This document shows, piece by piece, positions 8,070-18,705 of a stretch of 64,000 nt of DNA. This DNA comes from Acetobacteraceae bacterium H6797 (GTDB taxonomy: Bacteria > Pseudomonadota > Alphaproteobacteria > Acetobacterales > Acetobacteraceae), in NCBI GenBank assembly GCA_015223225.1, contig JADFCQ010000007.1, forward strand, positions 248,001 through 312,000, read 5' to 3'. The notes under the pieces were generated by a model that worked only from the letters and a program-made list of their open reading frames with translations, was not told the DNA's origin and did not search any database. The position numbers were made by a program, and so were the translations under genes. Positions within the stretch are counted from its first letter, which is position 1, and every line of letters begins with the position of its first letter.

Positions 8070-8540
8070 TCAACTGGCCGAAGGAGGCCTCTCGCGCTTG
8101 GTAGCCGTGAAGGACCAAGGCTCGCCATGCCGGTAAAGGAGGCTGGCCGATCTGCCGTTGTCGATGGGATTGGCCATGGCCTGGGAGATTTCCAGGACGG
8201 CATGGCCGCGAAGCGCGTCCAGGAAACCCGCCTCATGCCGGATCTTCCACTGGCCCACTCTGATCGTGCGGCCGGCTGCGCTGTCGAAGCTGAAGTTGCG
8301 GTCCTGCTCCGCCATGCGGACCGTGCCCACCCCGGCCGCATGAGCGGCCGTCGAGCCGCCCGGCATGCTGCCGGAGACGGCAAGCTCGGGCAAATAATTG
8401 GCCAGCAGGCGCCAGGGCGAGGGCGGCGGCAGCATTCGGAGAAGGTCCCGCGCGGCCTGGGCGCTGAACGTCTCGCCCTCTCCATAGATGAGACGATCGA
8501 TAATTGCGGTGATAACGAAACGATCCTGCGCGGTGGCCAT
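8070..8540 (-). CDS. Hypothetical protein
   Basis: A 156-residue protein starting MATAQDRFVITAIIDRL, which I do not recognise. AAGGAG and AAAGGAA lie just upstream of the ATG at 8540, so I prefer this start over an upstream reading with no ribosome site. It has no signal peptide or membrane segment. The N-terminal half is helical-looking with a LLRMLPPPSPWRLLANYLPEL stretch; the middle has DRNFSFDSAAGRTIRVGQW. Codon use matches the neighbourhood. It is divergent from typA with 179 bases between them. Confidence 0.6.
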   Translation of the reverse strand: MATAQDRFVITAIIDRLIYGEGETFSAQAARDLLRMLPPPSPWRLLANYLPELAVSGSMPGGSTAAHAAGVGTVRMAEQDRNFSFDSAAGRTIRVGQWKIRHEAGFLDALRGHAVLEISQAMANPIDNGRSASLLYRHGEPWSFTATKRERPPSAS

Positions 8541-8719
8541 GGATTCCTTTCTCCTTCGGTCGCGGGTATCGTAATCATCTCGGCCTGTCGTGTCGCCCCC
8601 GAAGCAGGCGCAACCCACCCCCGCGCCACCCCGTCCCGGAAATGCTCGCTTTTTCCGGTTCGACCGACTATGTGTGCGCCGCAATAACTCCCCCTTTCGG
8701 CGCTGGACATTACACCACG

Positions 8720-10549
8720 ATGGAAATTCGCAACGTCGCGATCATCGCCCACGTTGACCATGGCAAGACGACGCTGGTCGATAACCTGCTGAAGCAGGCT
8801 GGCGCTTTCCGCGCCAACCAGCAGGTGGCCGAGCGCGCCATGGACCGTAACGACCTGGAGCGTGAGCGCGGCATCACCATCCTGGCCAAGTCCACCGCCG
8901 TCGAGTGGAAGGGTGTGAAGATCAACATCGTCGACACGCCGGGCCACGCCGATTTCGGCGGTGAGGTCGAGCGCATCCTGTCGATGGTGGATGGTGCGAT
9001 CGTGCTCTGCGACGCGGCCGAAGGCCCGCTGCCGCAGACCAAGTTCGTGCTGACCAAGGCTCTGGCCCGCGGCCTGAAGCCGATCGTCGTCATCAACAAG
9101 GTCGACCGCCAGGACGCCCGCGCCGACGAAGTGCTGAACGAGGTGTTCGACCTCTTCGCCGCCCTCGGCGCCACCGACGAGCAGCTCGACTTCCACACAA
9201 TGTTCGCTTCGGGCCGTCAGGGCTGGGCCGACCTCACGATGGACGGTCCCCGCAAGGACCTGTCCCCGATGTTCGACCTGATCCTGTCGCATGTCCCGGC
9301 GCCGAAGGTTGATCTCGAAGCCCCCTTCGCGATGAACGCCTCGATCCTGGAGGCCGACAACTTCCTCGGCCGCATCCTGACCGGCCGCGTCGAGCAGGGC
9401 ACCGCCAAGGTGAACATGCCGGTGAAGGTTCTTCGTCAGGACGGCAGCCAGGTCGAAGTCGGCCGTCTGACCAAGCTGATGACCTTCTCGGGTCTGGACC
9501 GCGTGCCGGTGGACGAAGTGCAGGCGGGCGACATCATCGCCATCGCCGGCCTCTCCGACGCGACCATCCCGGACACGATTTGCGCCCCCGAAGTGACGGC
9601 CCCGCTGCCGGCCATCCCGGTCGATCCGCCGACGCTCTCCATGACCTTCCGCATCAATGACGGCCCCCTGGGCGGTCGCGAGGGCAAGAAGGTGACGTCG
9701 CGCCAGATCCGCGACCGTCTCTTCAAGGAGACCGAGGGCAACGTCGCCATCAAGGTCACCGTGTCGAACGAAGTCGATGCTTTCGAGGTCGCCGGCCGTG
9801 GCGAACTCCAGCTCGGCGTTCTGATCGAGACGATGCGCCGCGAGGGCTTCGAGCTGACCATCGGCCGCCCGCGCGTGCTGACGAAGATCAACGAGGAGAC
9901 CGGCGAGCGTGAGGAGCCCTTCGAGGAAGTGCTCGTCGACGTGGACGAGGAATTCTCGGGCTCGGTCGTCGAAAAGCTTGCCCGCCGCAAGGGCATGATG
10001 CAGGACATGCGCCCCTCGGGCGGTGGCAAGGTTCGCCTGACCTTCCATATCCCGTCGCGCGGCCTCATCGGCTACCACGGCGAGTTCATGACGGACACGC
10101 GCGGCACGGGCATGATGAACCGCCTGTTCCTCGGCTACCGCCCCTGGGCCGGTCCGATCGAAGGCCGCCGCAATGGTTCGCTGATCTCCAACTCGGATGG
10201 TGAAGCGGTGCAGTACGCGCTCTTCGCCCTGCAGGAGCGCGGTGCGCTCTTCGTGGACCCGGGCGTGAAGGTCTATGAAGGCATGATCCTCGGCGAGCAC
10301 AGCCGCGAGAACGACCTCGACGTGAACCCGATCAAGGAAAAGAAGCTCACCAACGTCCGCGCCGCGGGCAAGGATGAAGCCCTTCTCCTGGTGCCGCCCC
10401 GCCGCATGAGCCTCGAGCAGGCGATTGCCTATATCGAGGAAGACGAGCTGGTCGAAGTCACGCCGACGGCCGTGCGCCTGCGCAAGCGCTTCCTGGACCC
10501 GAACGAGCGCAAGAAGAACGCGAAGCGTGCGGAGAGCGCCGCGGCCTGA
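8720..10549 (+). CDS. typA: Ribosome-associated GTPase TypA/BipA
   Basis: A 609-residue translational GTPase, the normal TypA length. G1 is HVDHGKTT at residues 11-18, with RGITILAKST (switch I), DTPGHADFGGEVER (G3) and NKVDR (G4) following. The C-terminal part has the TypA landmarks GRGELQLGVLIETMRREG and GYHGEFMTDTRGTG. The protein binds 70S ribosomes under stress and aids 50S assembly at low temperature. The ATG at 8720 gives the canonical MEIRNVAIIAHVDHG start; the upstream in-frame ATG at 8642 adds unrelated residues and was rejected. A terminator follows at 10573. Confidence 0.97.
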   Translation: MEIRNVAIIAHVDHGKTTLVDNLLKQAGAFRANQQVAERAMDRNDLERERGITILAKSTAVEWKGVKINIVDTPGHADFGGEVERILSMVDGAIVLCDAAEGPLPQTKFVLTKALARGLKPIVVINKVDRQDARADEVLNEVFDLFAALGATDEQLDFHTMFASGRQGWADLTMDGPRKDLSPMFDLILSHVPAPKVDLEAPFAMNASILEADNFLGRILTGRVEQGTAKVNMPVKVLRQDGSQVEVGRLTKLMTFSGLDRVPVDEVQAGDIIAIAGLSDATIPDTICAPEVTAPLPAIPVDPPTLSMTFRINDGPLGGREGKKVTSRQIRDRLFKETEGNVAIKVTVSNEVDAFEVAGRGELQLGVLIETMRREGFELTIGRPRVLTKINEETGEREEPFEEVLVDVDEEFSGSVVEKLARRKGMMQDMRPSGGGKVRLTFHIPSRGLIGYHGEFMTDTRGTGMMNRLFLGYRPWAGPIEGRRNGSLISNSDGEAVQYALFALQERGALFVDPGVKVYEGMILGEHSRENDLDVNPIKEKKLTNVRAAGKDEALLLVPPRRMSLEQAIAYIEEDELVEVTPTAVRLRKRFLDPNERKKNAKRAESAAA

Positions 10550-10572
10550 TCCAGGCTTCGGACCGTGAATGA

Positions 10573-10608
10573 GAAAGGGCGGCCCCTGCGAGGGGGGCGC
10601 CCTTTCGC
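10573..10608. terminator. Bidirectional rho-independent terminator
   Basis: GAAAGGGCG and CGCCCTTTC arms enclose an inner GC-rich stem (GGCCCCT / AGGGGGG). A-rich and T-rich flanks lie on both sides. It separates convergent typA and the GDSL hydrolase gene. Confidence 0.75.
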
Positions 10609-10611
10609 GTT

Positions 10612-11529
10612 TCAGCGCGCCGCGACGAGGGGCGGGGACTTCATCACCTCCGCCGCCGCCTGGGCGAGGATGCGGTGCCCCGCCGTGGTCGGATGCGCCG
10701 GGTCCCAGAAGAAATAGGTGGCGGGCGTCGCGCATTGGGTGCCGTTCTGGCCGCCGAAATCGCCCGTCCAGCAGACATCGGTGGCATTGGTCATGCCGTA
10801 GCGGGCGGGGTTGGCGACCACAGCCTGATAGGTCGCGAAAGCATCGAAGACGCGCAGTTCCAGCCCCGCCTCGCGCGCCACCGCCGTCACGCGCGGCAGG
10901 ATCGCGGCATTGAGCGCGGCGCTCTTGGCCGTGGCATCGGCGGCGACCTCCGCCCCCGCCTTGCTGTAGCGCGGCACCAGCCCGCGATCGGGCACCGTCA
11001 CAAGCAGGAAGCGCTTGGCACCAATCGCGGCCAGGCTGCGCACCAGCCCGGCCACATTCCCCGCCGCCTCATCGACCACCGCCTGGGCGCGCTCGGGGCT
11101 GATGCCCTTCTCGCGGGCGATCTGGCCGAGATCATTGGCACCGAGCCACACGACATAGAGCGCCTGGGGGTCGGCCTTTTCATGCCGGGCGAGGAATTGG
11201 GCGAGCTGGTCGCTGCCATCTGTGCCATCGGCCGGGTGGAGCGAATTGGTGCCGGATTGCGCGCCGCCATAGGCGTAATTGCCGCCGCCGCGCAGGCTGG
11301 GGGTGACGGGCTCGGCGCCGATCATCCCGGCGAGCTGCTCCACCCAGACCGGGCCATTGCTCGAGCGCTGGTCATAGGGCGGGCGGGGCAGGCCGTTATT
11401 GCGGCGGACGAAGTTGTTGCCGCTATCGGTCAGGCTGTCGCCGAAAACCTGCATCGGCTGGGCGAGGGCCGCGCCCGAGAGGCCGAGCCAAAGCCCGGCC
11501 GCGGCGAGCCAGAACGGGGTGTGACGCAA
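10612..11529 (-). CDS. Secreted SGNH/GDSL-family hydrolase (lipase/esterase)
   Basis: A 305-residue protein with a signal peptide (cleavage after ALA-Q near residue 24). The SGNH blocks are visible: block I FGDSLTDSG at about 29-37 with the Ser nucleophile, block II GGNYAYGGA, block III WLGANDLG with the oxyanion Asn, and block V DPAHPT with the Asp and His. The fold matches autotransporter-passenger-like GDSL esterases without a beta-barrel. It begins with TTG, supported by GGAGA about 8 bases upstream and the lack of another start before the signal peptide. Substrate is unknown; lipids or acyl esters outside the cytoplasm are likely. Confidence 0.88.
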   Translation of the reverse strand: MRHTPFWLAAAGLWLGLSGAALAQPMQVFGDSLTDSGNNFVRRNNGLPRPPYDQRSSNGPVWVEQLAGMIGAEPVTPSLRGGGNYAYGGAQSGTNSLHPADGTDGSDQLAQFLARHEKADPQALYVVWLGANDLGQIAREKGISPERAQAVVDEAAGNVAGLVRSLAAIGAKRFLLVTVPDRGLVPRYSKAGAEVAADATAKSAALNAAILPRVTAVAREAGLELRVFDAFATYQAVVANPARYGMTNATDVCWTGDFGGQNGTQCATPATYFFWDPAHPTTAGHRILAQAAAEVMKSPPLVAAR

Positions 11530-11662
11530 GGACGTGTCTCCGATTTTACTGTTATCGGATAAAAGTCAATAAGCTGACCTATAGTGTCAATAGATGCTTT
11601 GTTCATCTTTGCCTCTCCTGAAGCAGTCTCTAGCCTGCGATCCGCAGATTGGAGGGCCCCCC

Positions 11663-12019
11663 ATGCAGCCGATGACCGCGAGGCTCGATGCAAAAGGCCG
11701 CGTCATGCCGCCGCGCCGCCTGCGTGACCTGCTCGCGCTCAAGCCCGGCCATGCGGTGCTGCTGGCCTGGGAGGGTGCTGTCCTCTCCGTGCTGCCCGTC
11801 ACCGCGCCGCTCGGCGATGACTTGGCAGGAGCCCTGCCGGCATTGATCGACCCGCGCGGCCGCCTCCGGCTGCCCCGGCCGCTGCGGGAGGCGATGGGGC
11901 TGAAGCCCGGCGCGCTGCTGCTGCTCCGCCTGACGCCCTCGGGGTTGGAAATGGCCGCGCCCGAGGCCCTGTTGAAGCGCCAGCGCGAGGCCCGGCTGGC
12001 CTTGCAGGCGCTGAGCTAG
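11663..12019 (+). CDS. Small protein with two AbrB/MazE-like swapped-hairpin motifs
   Basis: A 118-residue protein. Two AbrB/SpoVT-like half motifs are visible in tandem: ARLDAKGRVMPPRRLRDLLALKPG near the N-terminus and IDPRGRLRLPRPLREAMGLKPG in the middle. Tandem copies in one chain are the architecture of MraZ, but this protein is shorter and is not beside mraW or the division cluster, so I do not call it mraZ. It may be a DNA-binding transition regulator or an orphan antitoxin; no toxin partner is next to it. TTGGAGGG precedes the ATG at 11663. It is divergent from the GDSL hydrolase. Confidence 0.65.
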   Translation: MQPMTARLDAKGRVMPPRRLRDLLALKPGHAVLLAWEGAVLSVLPVTAPLGDDLAGALPALIDPRGRLRLPRPLREAMGLKPGALLLLRLTPSGLEMAAPEALLKRQREARLALQALS

Positions 12020-12179
12020 GCCGCAAGCGTGACCTGTTCCTAACGATCCTTCATCCGCTCTCCATGGATGATCGCTCCCCATCGGCGTTATGGCGCGGTG
12101 CGATATGGGCGAAGGGGCTGGCCGGATGACAAGAACGCGGGGTTGGGGCTATGGGGGCTGAGCCGATGGCGAGGCCTTG

Positions 12180-13448
12180 ATGATTCTTTTCCGTGACCGC
12201 CGCTTTCTCATCCTGCTCGCGCTCGGCTTCTCGGCCGGCGTTCCCCTGCCCCTGGCGGCGGGGGCGGTCCTGCGGCAATGGTTCTCGGAATCGGGCGTCT
12301 CCCTGACCCAGATCGGCCTTACCGCGCTGATCGGGCTCGCCTATTCCTTCAAATTCGTCTGGTCGCCGGCGCTGGATGCCGTGGCGCCGCCCGGCATGTC
12401 CCGCTTCGGGCAGCGGCGGGGCTGGCTGCTGCTGATTCAGCCGGCGCTGATGCTCGCCATCGCCGCCGTCGGCCTGGGCGACCCCAAGGCGGCGCCGCTG
12501 CTCATCGCGGGGCTGGCCGCCTTCGTCGCCTTCCTCTCGGCCAGCCAGGATATCGTCATCGATGCCTATCGCATCGAGCTGCTGGAGGAGCAGGAGCAGG
12601 GCTACGGCCTCGCTTGCTACGTCTGGGGCTATCGCCTGGCGCTGCTGGCCTCGGGGGCGGGCACGCTCTGGCTGGTGCAGTTCCTGGGCTGGGGCGGGGC
12701 CTATATCTATGCCGCCTGCCTGATCCTGGTCGGCGTCGTCGCCGTGCTGGTGAGCCCCGACCGGCGGCCGCCTTTGGCCATGCCCGATGGCTGGGCCGCG
12801 CGCATGCGCGTCTCGGTGATCGACCCGTTCCGGGACTTCACGCGCCGGCCCTATTGGCTCGCCATCCTGCTCTTCATCGCCCTCTTCAAGCTGGGCGAGG
12901 CGCTGGCGGGCGTGATGACCAATAAATTCTACCTCGACCTGGGCTTCGCGCGGGAGGAGGTGGCGGCCGTAGGCTCGGTCTTCGGCCTTTTCGCGACGCT
13001 GCTGGGGGCGCTGGCGGGCGGCTGGGTGGTGATGAAGCTCGGCACCGCGCGGGCCCTGGTCGTCACCGGCCTGGGGCAGATGCTCTCCAACCTCATGTAT
13101 GTCGCGCTCGCCCATGCGGGGCATGACACGACCATGCTCTGGCTCCAGGTGGGCATCGAGAACGCGACGGACGGGCTCGCCGACGCCGCCTTCGTCACCT
13201 ACCTCTCGGGCCTGACCAGCCGGGCCTTCACGGCCACCCAATACGCGCTGCTCTCCTCGCTGGCCGCCGTGCCGCTGCGCACGCTGGGCGCGAGCGCGGG
13301 TGCGCTGGTGGAATGGCTGGGCTGGCCCGATTTCTTCCTGCTCACCACGGCCGCGGCACTGCCGGCCATGGTCATCATGCTGTTCCTGTTGTGGAAAATT
13401 CCGCCCGCGCCCCGGCGCGCGGTGGCGGTCGAAGGGGCTGCCGAATGA
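12180..13448 (+). CDS. AmpG-like MFS permease
   Basis: A 422-residue membrane protein with about 12 predicted helices. The N-terminal FLILLALGFSAGVPLPL, the following QWFSESGVSLTQIGL and SFKFVWSPALDAVAPP are characteristic of AmpG, the inner-membrane importer of anhydro-muropeptides for cell-wall recycling. SASQDIVIDAYRIE in the middle is also an AmpG landmark. The ATG at 12180 has GCGAGG just upstream; a TTG one codon earlier is an alternative. Its stop codon overlaps the next ATG (ATGA), coupling it to the DUF486 membrane protein. Confidence 0.85.
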   Translation: MILFRDRRFLILLALGFSAGVPLPLAAGAVLRQWFSESGVSLTQIGLTALIGLAYSFKFVWSPALDAVAPPGMSRFGQRRGWLLLIQPALMLAIAAVGLGDPKAAPLLIAGLAAFVAFLSASQDIVIDAYRIELLEEQEQGYGLACYVWGYRLALLASGAGTLWLVQFLGWGGAYIYAACLILVGVVAVLVSPDRRPPLAMPDGWAARMRVSVIDPFRDFTRRPYWLAILLFIALFKLGEALAGVMTNKFYLDLGFAREEVAAVGSVFGLFATLLGALAGGWVVMKLGTARALVVTGLGQMLSNLMYVALAHAGHDTTMLWLQVGIENATDGLADAAFVTYLSGLTSRAFTATQYALLSSLAAVPLRTLGASAGALVEWLGWPDFFLLTTAAALPAMVIMLFLLWKIPPAPRRAVAVEGAAE

Positions 13449-13792
13449 ATATGACGCTGGTCTGGACGCCGCTGCTGCTTCTCTGCAGCAATGTGGTCAT
13501 GACCTATGCCTGGTATGGGCATCTGAAGCATCCGGGCTGGCCGATGTGGCTGGCGATCATCGCCTCCTGGGGCATCGCCTTCATGGAATACTGCCTGGCG
13601 GTGCCGGCCAACCGCATCGGCTATGGCACCTTCACGGGCCAGCAGCTGAAGGTGATGCAGGAAGTCATCACCCTGGGCGTCTTCGCCGGCTTCTCGGTGC
13701 TCGTCCTGGGCGAACCCCTCCGCTGGACATACCTCGCCGCCATGGGCTGCCTGATCGCGGCGGTTGTGTTCATTTTCCTGCCGGTGGACTGA
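13445..13792 (+). CDS. DUF486 / DMT-like small membrane protein
   Basis: A 115-residue protein with four predicted transmembrane helices. The features MTYAWYGHL, EYCLAVPANRIGYG, QLKVMQEVITLGVF and LGEPLRW identify the DUF486 family, distant relatives of small drug/metabolite transporters. No transported compound is known. The start overlaps the AmpG-like gene's stop by four bases, so both are made from one message. A perfect hairpin follows immediately. Confidence 0.85.
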   Translation: MNMTLVWTPLLLLCSNVVMTYAWYGHLKHPGWPMWLAIIASWGIAFMEYCLAVPANRIGYGTFTGQQLKVMQEVITLGVFAGFSVLVLGEPLRWTYLAAMGCLIAAVVFIFLPVD

Positions 13793-14167
13793 CAAGGCGC
13801 GGAAACCTGAGGGTTTCCGCGGCAAACCTGTCACAAATTTATTTTCCGGTGGCATCACGGGCCCGCGCGGTCCATATAGCGGCCCTGATGGGCCATGGTG
13901 GCCTGTCGAGAACCCCCGCGCTTGCGGTCGGGTTGCCAGAACAAGACCGCGCATCCGTCCGGCAGGAATAGGGGCATGGCGGCGTTTCCGGCCACATGGG
14001 CCTGGGCTTGCGGGAGACCGCGGTCCTTCCATGCCGCCCGAAGCGCTGTTGTCCCCGCCGAAGCGGACCAGCGGATCAAGGCCTGCATCCCAGCCGTTGC
14101 GCGGTGCCCTCGCGATGAGGGACTGCCGGGACCGGCCATACGGGCCGGTCCGCCTGAAGGATGACGA
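13793..14167 (+). other. 375-base leader region upstream of pnp without a gene
   Basis: No convincing ORF or tRNA. A perfect 9-base inverted repeat (GCGGAAACC / GGTTTCCGC, 13799-13820) lies just after the upstream operon and could end its transcript, although no long T run follows. Further right are several GC-rich hairpins, including CCGGCCATACGGGCCGG at about 14130. In many proteobacteria rpsO precedes pnp and the pnp leader is an RNase III target; rpsO is not here, but the hairpins could serve the same autoregulation. Confidence 0.4.
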
Positions 14168-16387
<2,220 letters not shown>

Positions 16388-16407
16388 TCTGTTGACGAAA
16401 AATGACG

Positions 16408-16430
16408 GTTCCGGGGAAAATCCCCGGAAC
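16408..16430 (+). terminator. Stem-loop after pnp
   Basis: A perfect 10-base inverted repeat, GTTCCGGGGA and TCCCCGGAAC, around AAA. There is no clear T run, so it may be a 3' RNA-protecting hairpin or a Rho-assisted terminator. Confidence 0.6.
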
Positions 16431-16486
16431 TGCATGCTAATGAAGACCCCTTATATGCCTCTTACCCTGGCTGGGAGTGACTGGCC

Positions 16487-17887
16487 GTGAAGACGATCAA
16501 CCCCATTCGCATGGGTGGCGTGGAAGTCCTTCCCCTGGTCGAGGGCGGCAAGGGTGTCGCCGTCTCGAGCGGGGCGACCTCCGGCGCCTGGGCCAATGCC
16601 GGTGGCGTGGGCACCTTCTCGGGCGTGAACGCCGATTCCTACGACGAGAACGGCAACGTCATCCGCCAGACCTACCAGGGCCGCACGCGCCGCGAGCGCC
16701 ATGAGGAACTGGTCGCCTATGGTATCCGGGGCGGCATCGCCCAGGCGCGCGAGGCGTATGAGCGCAATGGCGGCGTCGGCCGCATCCATATGAACGTGCT
16801 CTGGGAGATGGGGGGCGCCGAGCGTATCGCCCGCGGTGTGCTGGAAGGGGCCAAGGGCCTCATCAACGGCATCACCTGCGGCGCCGGCATGCCCTATCGC
16901 CTGGCCGATATCGCGCGCGATTTCGGCGTGCACATGTACCCCATCGTCTCCTCGGCGCGCGCCTTCTCCGCGCTGTGGAAGCGCAGCTATTCCAAGGCTC
17001 AGGAATGGCTCGGCGGCGTGGTCTATGAGGACCCCTGGCTGGCGGGCGGCCATAACGGCCTGTCCAACAGCGAAGATCCGAACAAGCCCGAGGCGCCCTA
17101 TGCCCGCGTGCTGAAGCTGCGCCAGCAGATGCGCGAATTCGGCCTTGGCGACGTGCCGATCATCATGGCCGGCGGCGTCTGGTGGCTGGAGGAATGGGAG
17201 GACTGGATCGACAATCCGGAACTCGGCCCCATCGCCTTCCAGTTCGGCACCCGCCCGCTGCTGACCAAGGAAAGCCCGATCCCGGAGGCCTGGAAGCAGC
17301 GCCTGCTGACGATCAAGCCCGGCGACGTGATGCTGCAGCCTTTCTCCCCGACGGGCTTCTATTCCTCGGCCGTGCGCAACGATTTTCTCCAGGAGCTGGT
17401 CGAGCGCAGCGAGCGTGAGGTGGCCTATGCCTCCCATGCCGTGGGCGAGCACACCGCCGAATATGGCGTGGGCCCGCGCAAGCGCCCCGTCTGGCTGGTG
17501 CCGGGCGATCTGGACCGCGTGCGCGGCTGGGAGAGCCAGGGCTTCACCGAGGCGCTCCGCACGCCGGAGGATACACTGATCTTCGTGACGCCCGAAAAGG
17601 CCAAGGAGATCGTGAAGGACCAGGTGGATTGCATGGGCTGCCTCTCGCAGTGCCGCTTCTCCAACTGGTCGACCCATACGCCGGACTTCACCAACGGCAA
17701 GAAGGCCGATCCGCGCAGCTTCTGCATCCAGAAGTCGCTGCAGGAGATCGCGCATGAGGGCAATGTCGAGAACAACCTCATGTTCGCCGGCCATGCCGCC
17801 TATCGCTTCGGCCAGGACCCCTTCTACTCCAACGGCTTCGTGCCGACGGTGAAGCAGCTGTTCGAGCGGATCCTGACCGGCCGCTGA
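16487..17887 (+). CDS. Nitronate monooxygenase-like flavoprotein with C-terminal Cys cluster
   Basis: A 466-residue protein of the NMO/2-nitropropane dioxygenase-like TIM-barrel group. GVEVLPLVEGGKGVAVSS and SGAWANAGGVGTFSGVNAD are near the N-terminus, GLINGITCGAGMPYRL and PIIMAGGVWW in the middle, and IAFQFGTRPLLTKESPIP later; these would form the FMN pocket. It is longer than ordinary NMOs. The extra C-terminal part holds CMGCLSQC (Cys382, 385, 389), which could bind metal or an iron-sulfur cluster. The start is GTG at 16487, supported by GGGAGTGA. The substrate is unknown. It is a single-gene unit ending at the terminator at 17912. Confidence 0.75.
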   Translation: MKTINPIRMGGVEVLPLVEGGKGVAVSSGATSGAWANAGGVGTFSGVNADSYDENGNVIRQTYQGRTRRERHEELVAYGIRGGIAQAREAYERNGGVGRIHMNVLWEMGGAERIARGVLEGAKGLINGITCGAGMPYRLADIARDFGVHMYPIVSSARAFSALWKRSYSKAQEWLGGVVYEDPWLAGGHNGLSNSEDPNKPEAPYARVLKLRQQMREFGLGDVPIIMAGGVWWLEEWEDWIDNPELGPIAFQFGTRPLLTKESPIPEAWKQRLLTIKPGDVMLQPFSPTGFYSSAVRNDFLQELVERSEREVAYASHAVGEHTAEYGVGPRKRPVWLVPGDLDRVRGWESQGFTEALRTPEDTLIFVTPEKAKEIVKDQVDCMGCLSQCRFSNWSTHTPDFTNGKKADPRSFCIQKSLQEIAHEGNVENNLMFAGHAAYRFGQDPFYSNGFVPTVKQLFERILTGR

Positions 17888-17911
17888 TCCGGCCGCGTCA
17901 TCGCGAATGAG

Positions 17912-17944
17912 AAAGGGCCGGCGGGATGACCGCCGGCCTTTTTC
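17912..17944 (+). terminator. Rho-independent terminator
   Basis: AAGGGCCGGCGG and CCGCCGGCC arms flank GATGA and run into TTTTT. The site also lies at the 3' end of the convergent PNPOx-fold gene. Confidence 0.85.
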
Positions 17945-17968
17945 GCGTCTGTGGGGCTGCTTCAGAGC

Positions 17969-18589
17969 CTAGGCATCGCCCAGCCGGGCGCGGAGCCGGG
18001 TATTCTCGGCTTCCAGGGCCTCCATCCTCTCGCGGAGCGGGCGGAGGCCCTCGGCGATTTCGGCCTCGGTGAAGCGCGGCATGATGTGCTGCGGGCAGTT
18101 CCAGTCGAAGGCTTCGAGCCTGATGCGCATCACCCGCTCCGCCTTGCCCTTATAGCCCGGATCGGTGACGCGCTCGGCCAGCGCCGGATCGGCCTCCAGC
18201 GGCACGGCCTCGATATGCCCGAAGAGCTTCATCCGGGCGCGGCGGGGGTAATCCATCAGGATGAGGGAGACGCGGTCATCGGCCGCCATGTTCCCCAGGC
18301 TGATATACTGCCGGTTGCCGCGATAATCGGCGAAGGCGAGGGTCTTCTCGTCCAGCACCTTCAGGAAGCCCGCCGGGCCGCCGCGATGCTGCACATAGGG
18401 CCAGCCGGTTTCCGAAATGGTGGCCATGAAGAAGCTGTCGCGGCTCTCGATGAAGGCGATTTCGCTCTCGGTGAAACGGTCGAAGCGGCGGTCGCTGGTC
18501 ACGTTGTCCCACTGGCGGTCGGCCCCCATGGAGGCCTGGGCGGCGCGGACGCTGGGGGTGCGGGCGATATCCATAAATCCATAAGGCAT
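17969..18589 (-). CDS. Pyridoxamine 5'-phosphate oxidase-fold protein
   Basis: A 206-residue FMN-binding split-barrel protein. IESRDSFFMATISETGWPYVQHRGGPAGF and ADYRGNRQYISLGNM match PNPOx-like general stress/oxidoreductase proteins (only landmarks quoted). The last 25 residues (RERMEALEAENTRLRARL) form a heptad coiled coil, probably for oligomerisation. It is not pdxH: the PLP-contact C-terminus is missing. The ATG at 18589 follows AGGAGCG; an upstream in-frame start at 18691 lacks support. It is divergent from a LysR regulator, which is likely to control it. Confidence 0.75.
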   Translation of the reverse strand: MPYGFMDIARTPSVRAAQASMGADRQWDNVTSDRRFDRFTESEIAFIESRDSFFMATISETGWPYVQHRGGPAGFLKVLDEKTLAFADYRGNRQYISLGNMAADDRVSLILMDYPRRARMKLFGHIEAVPLEADPALAERVTDPGYKGKAERVMRIRLEAFDWNCPQHIMPRFTEAEIAEGLRPLRERMEALEAENTRLRARLGDA

Positions 18590-18674
18590 GGTGACGCTCC
18601 TGCGCGGGGAGAGCGGAGGCTCTCGATGGCACAGAATTAGGCCCTTCCGAATGGCAGGATAATCTATGATGATC

Positions 18675-18689
18675 GGGAATGAATTTCCC
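18675..18689. promoter_or_regulatory. Candidate LysR-type operator
   Basis: GGGAA-N5-TTCCC, a 15-base inverted repeat, lies between the divergent PNPOx-fold gene and the LysR gene, 17 bases before the LysR start. Position and symmetry suit autoregulation by a LysR protein. Confidence 0.35.
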
Positions 18690-18705
18690 ATGAGATGGAA
18701 TAATC

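Noticed and set aside
8642..8719. A longer start for typA
   Set aside because: The 26 extra residues are unlike TypA, and the ATG at 8720 gives the conserved N-terminus.
8000..10735. A 911-codon open frame opposite typA
   Set aside because: Antisense shadow of typA; same composition artefact.
11663..12019. mraZ
   Set aside because: Two matching half domains, but shorter than MraZ and not beside mraW or ftsL; named only by domain.
13850..14167. A tRNA gene or small RNA gene upstream of pnp
   Set aside because: No T-loop GTTCGA-type sequence or cloverleaf arrangement could be built; hairpins alone do not define a gene.
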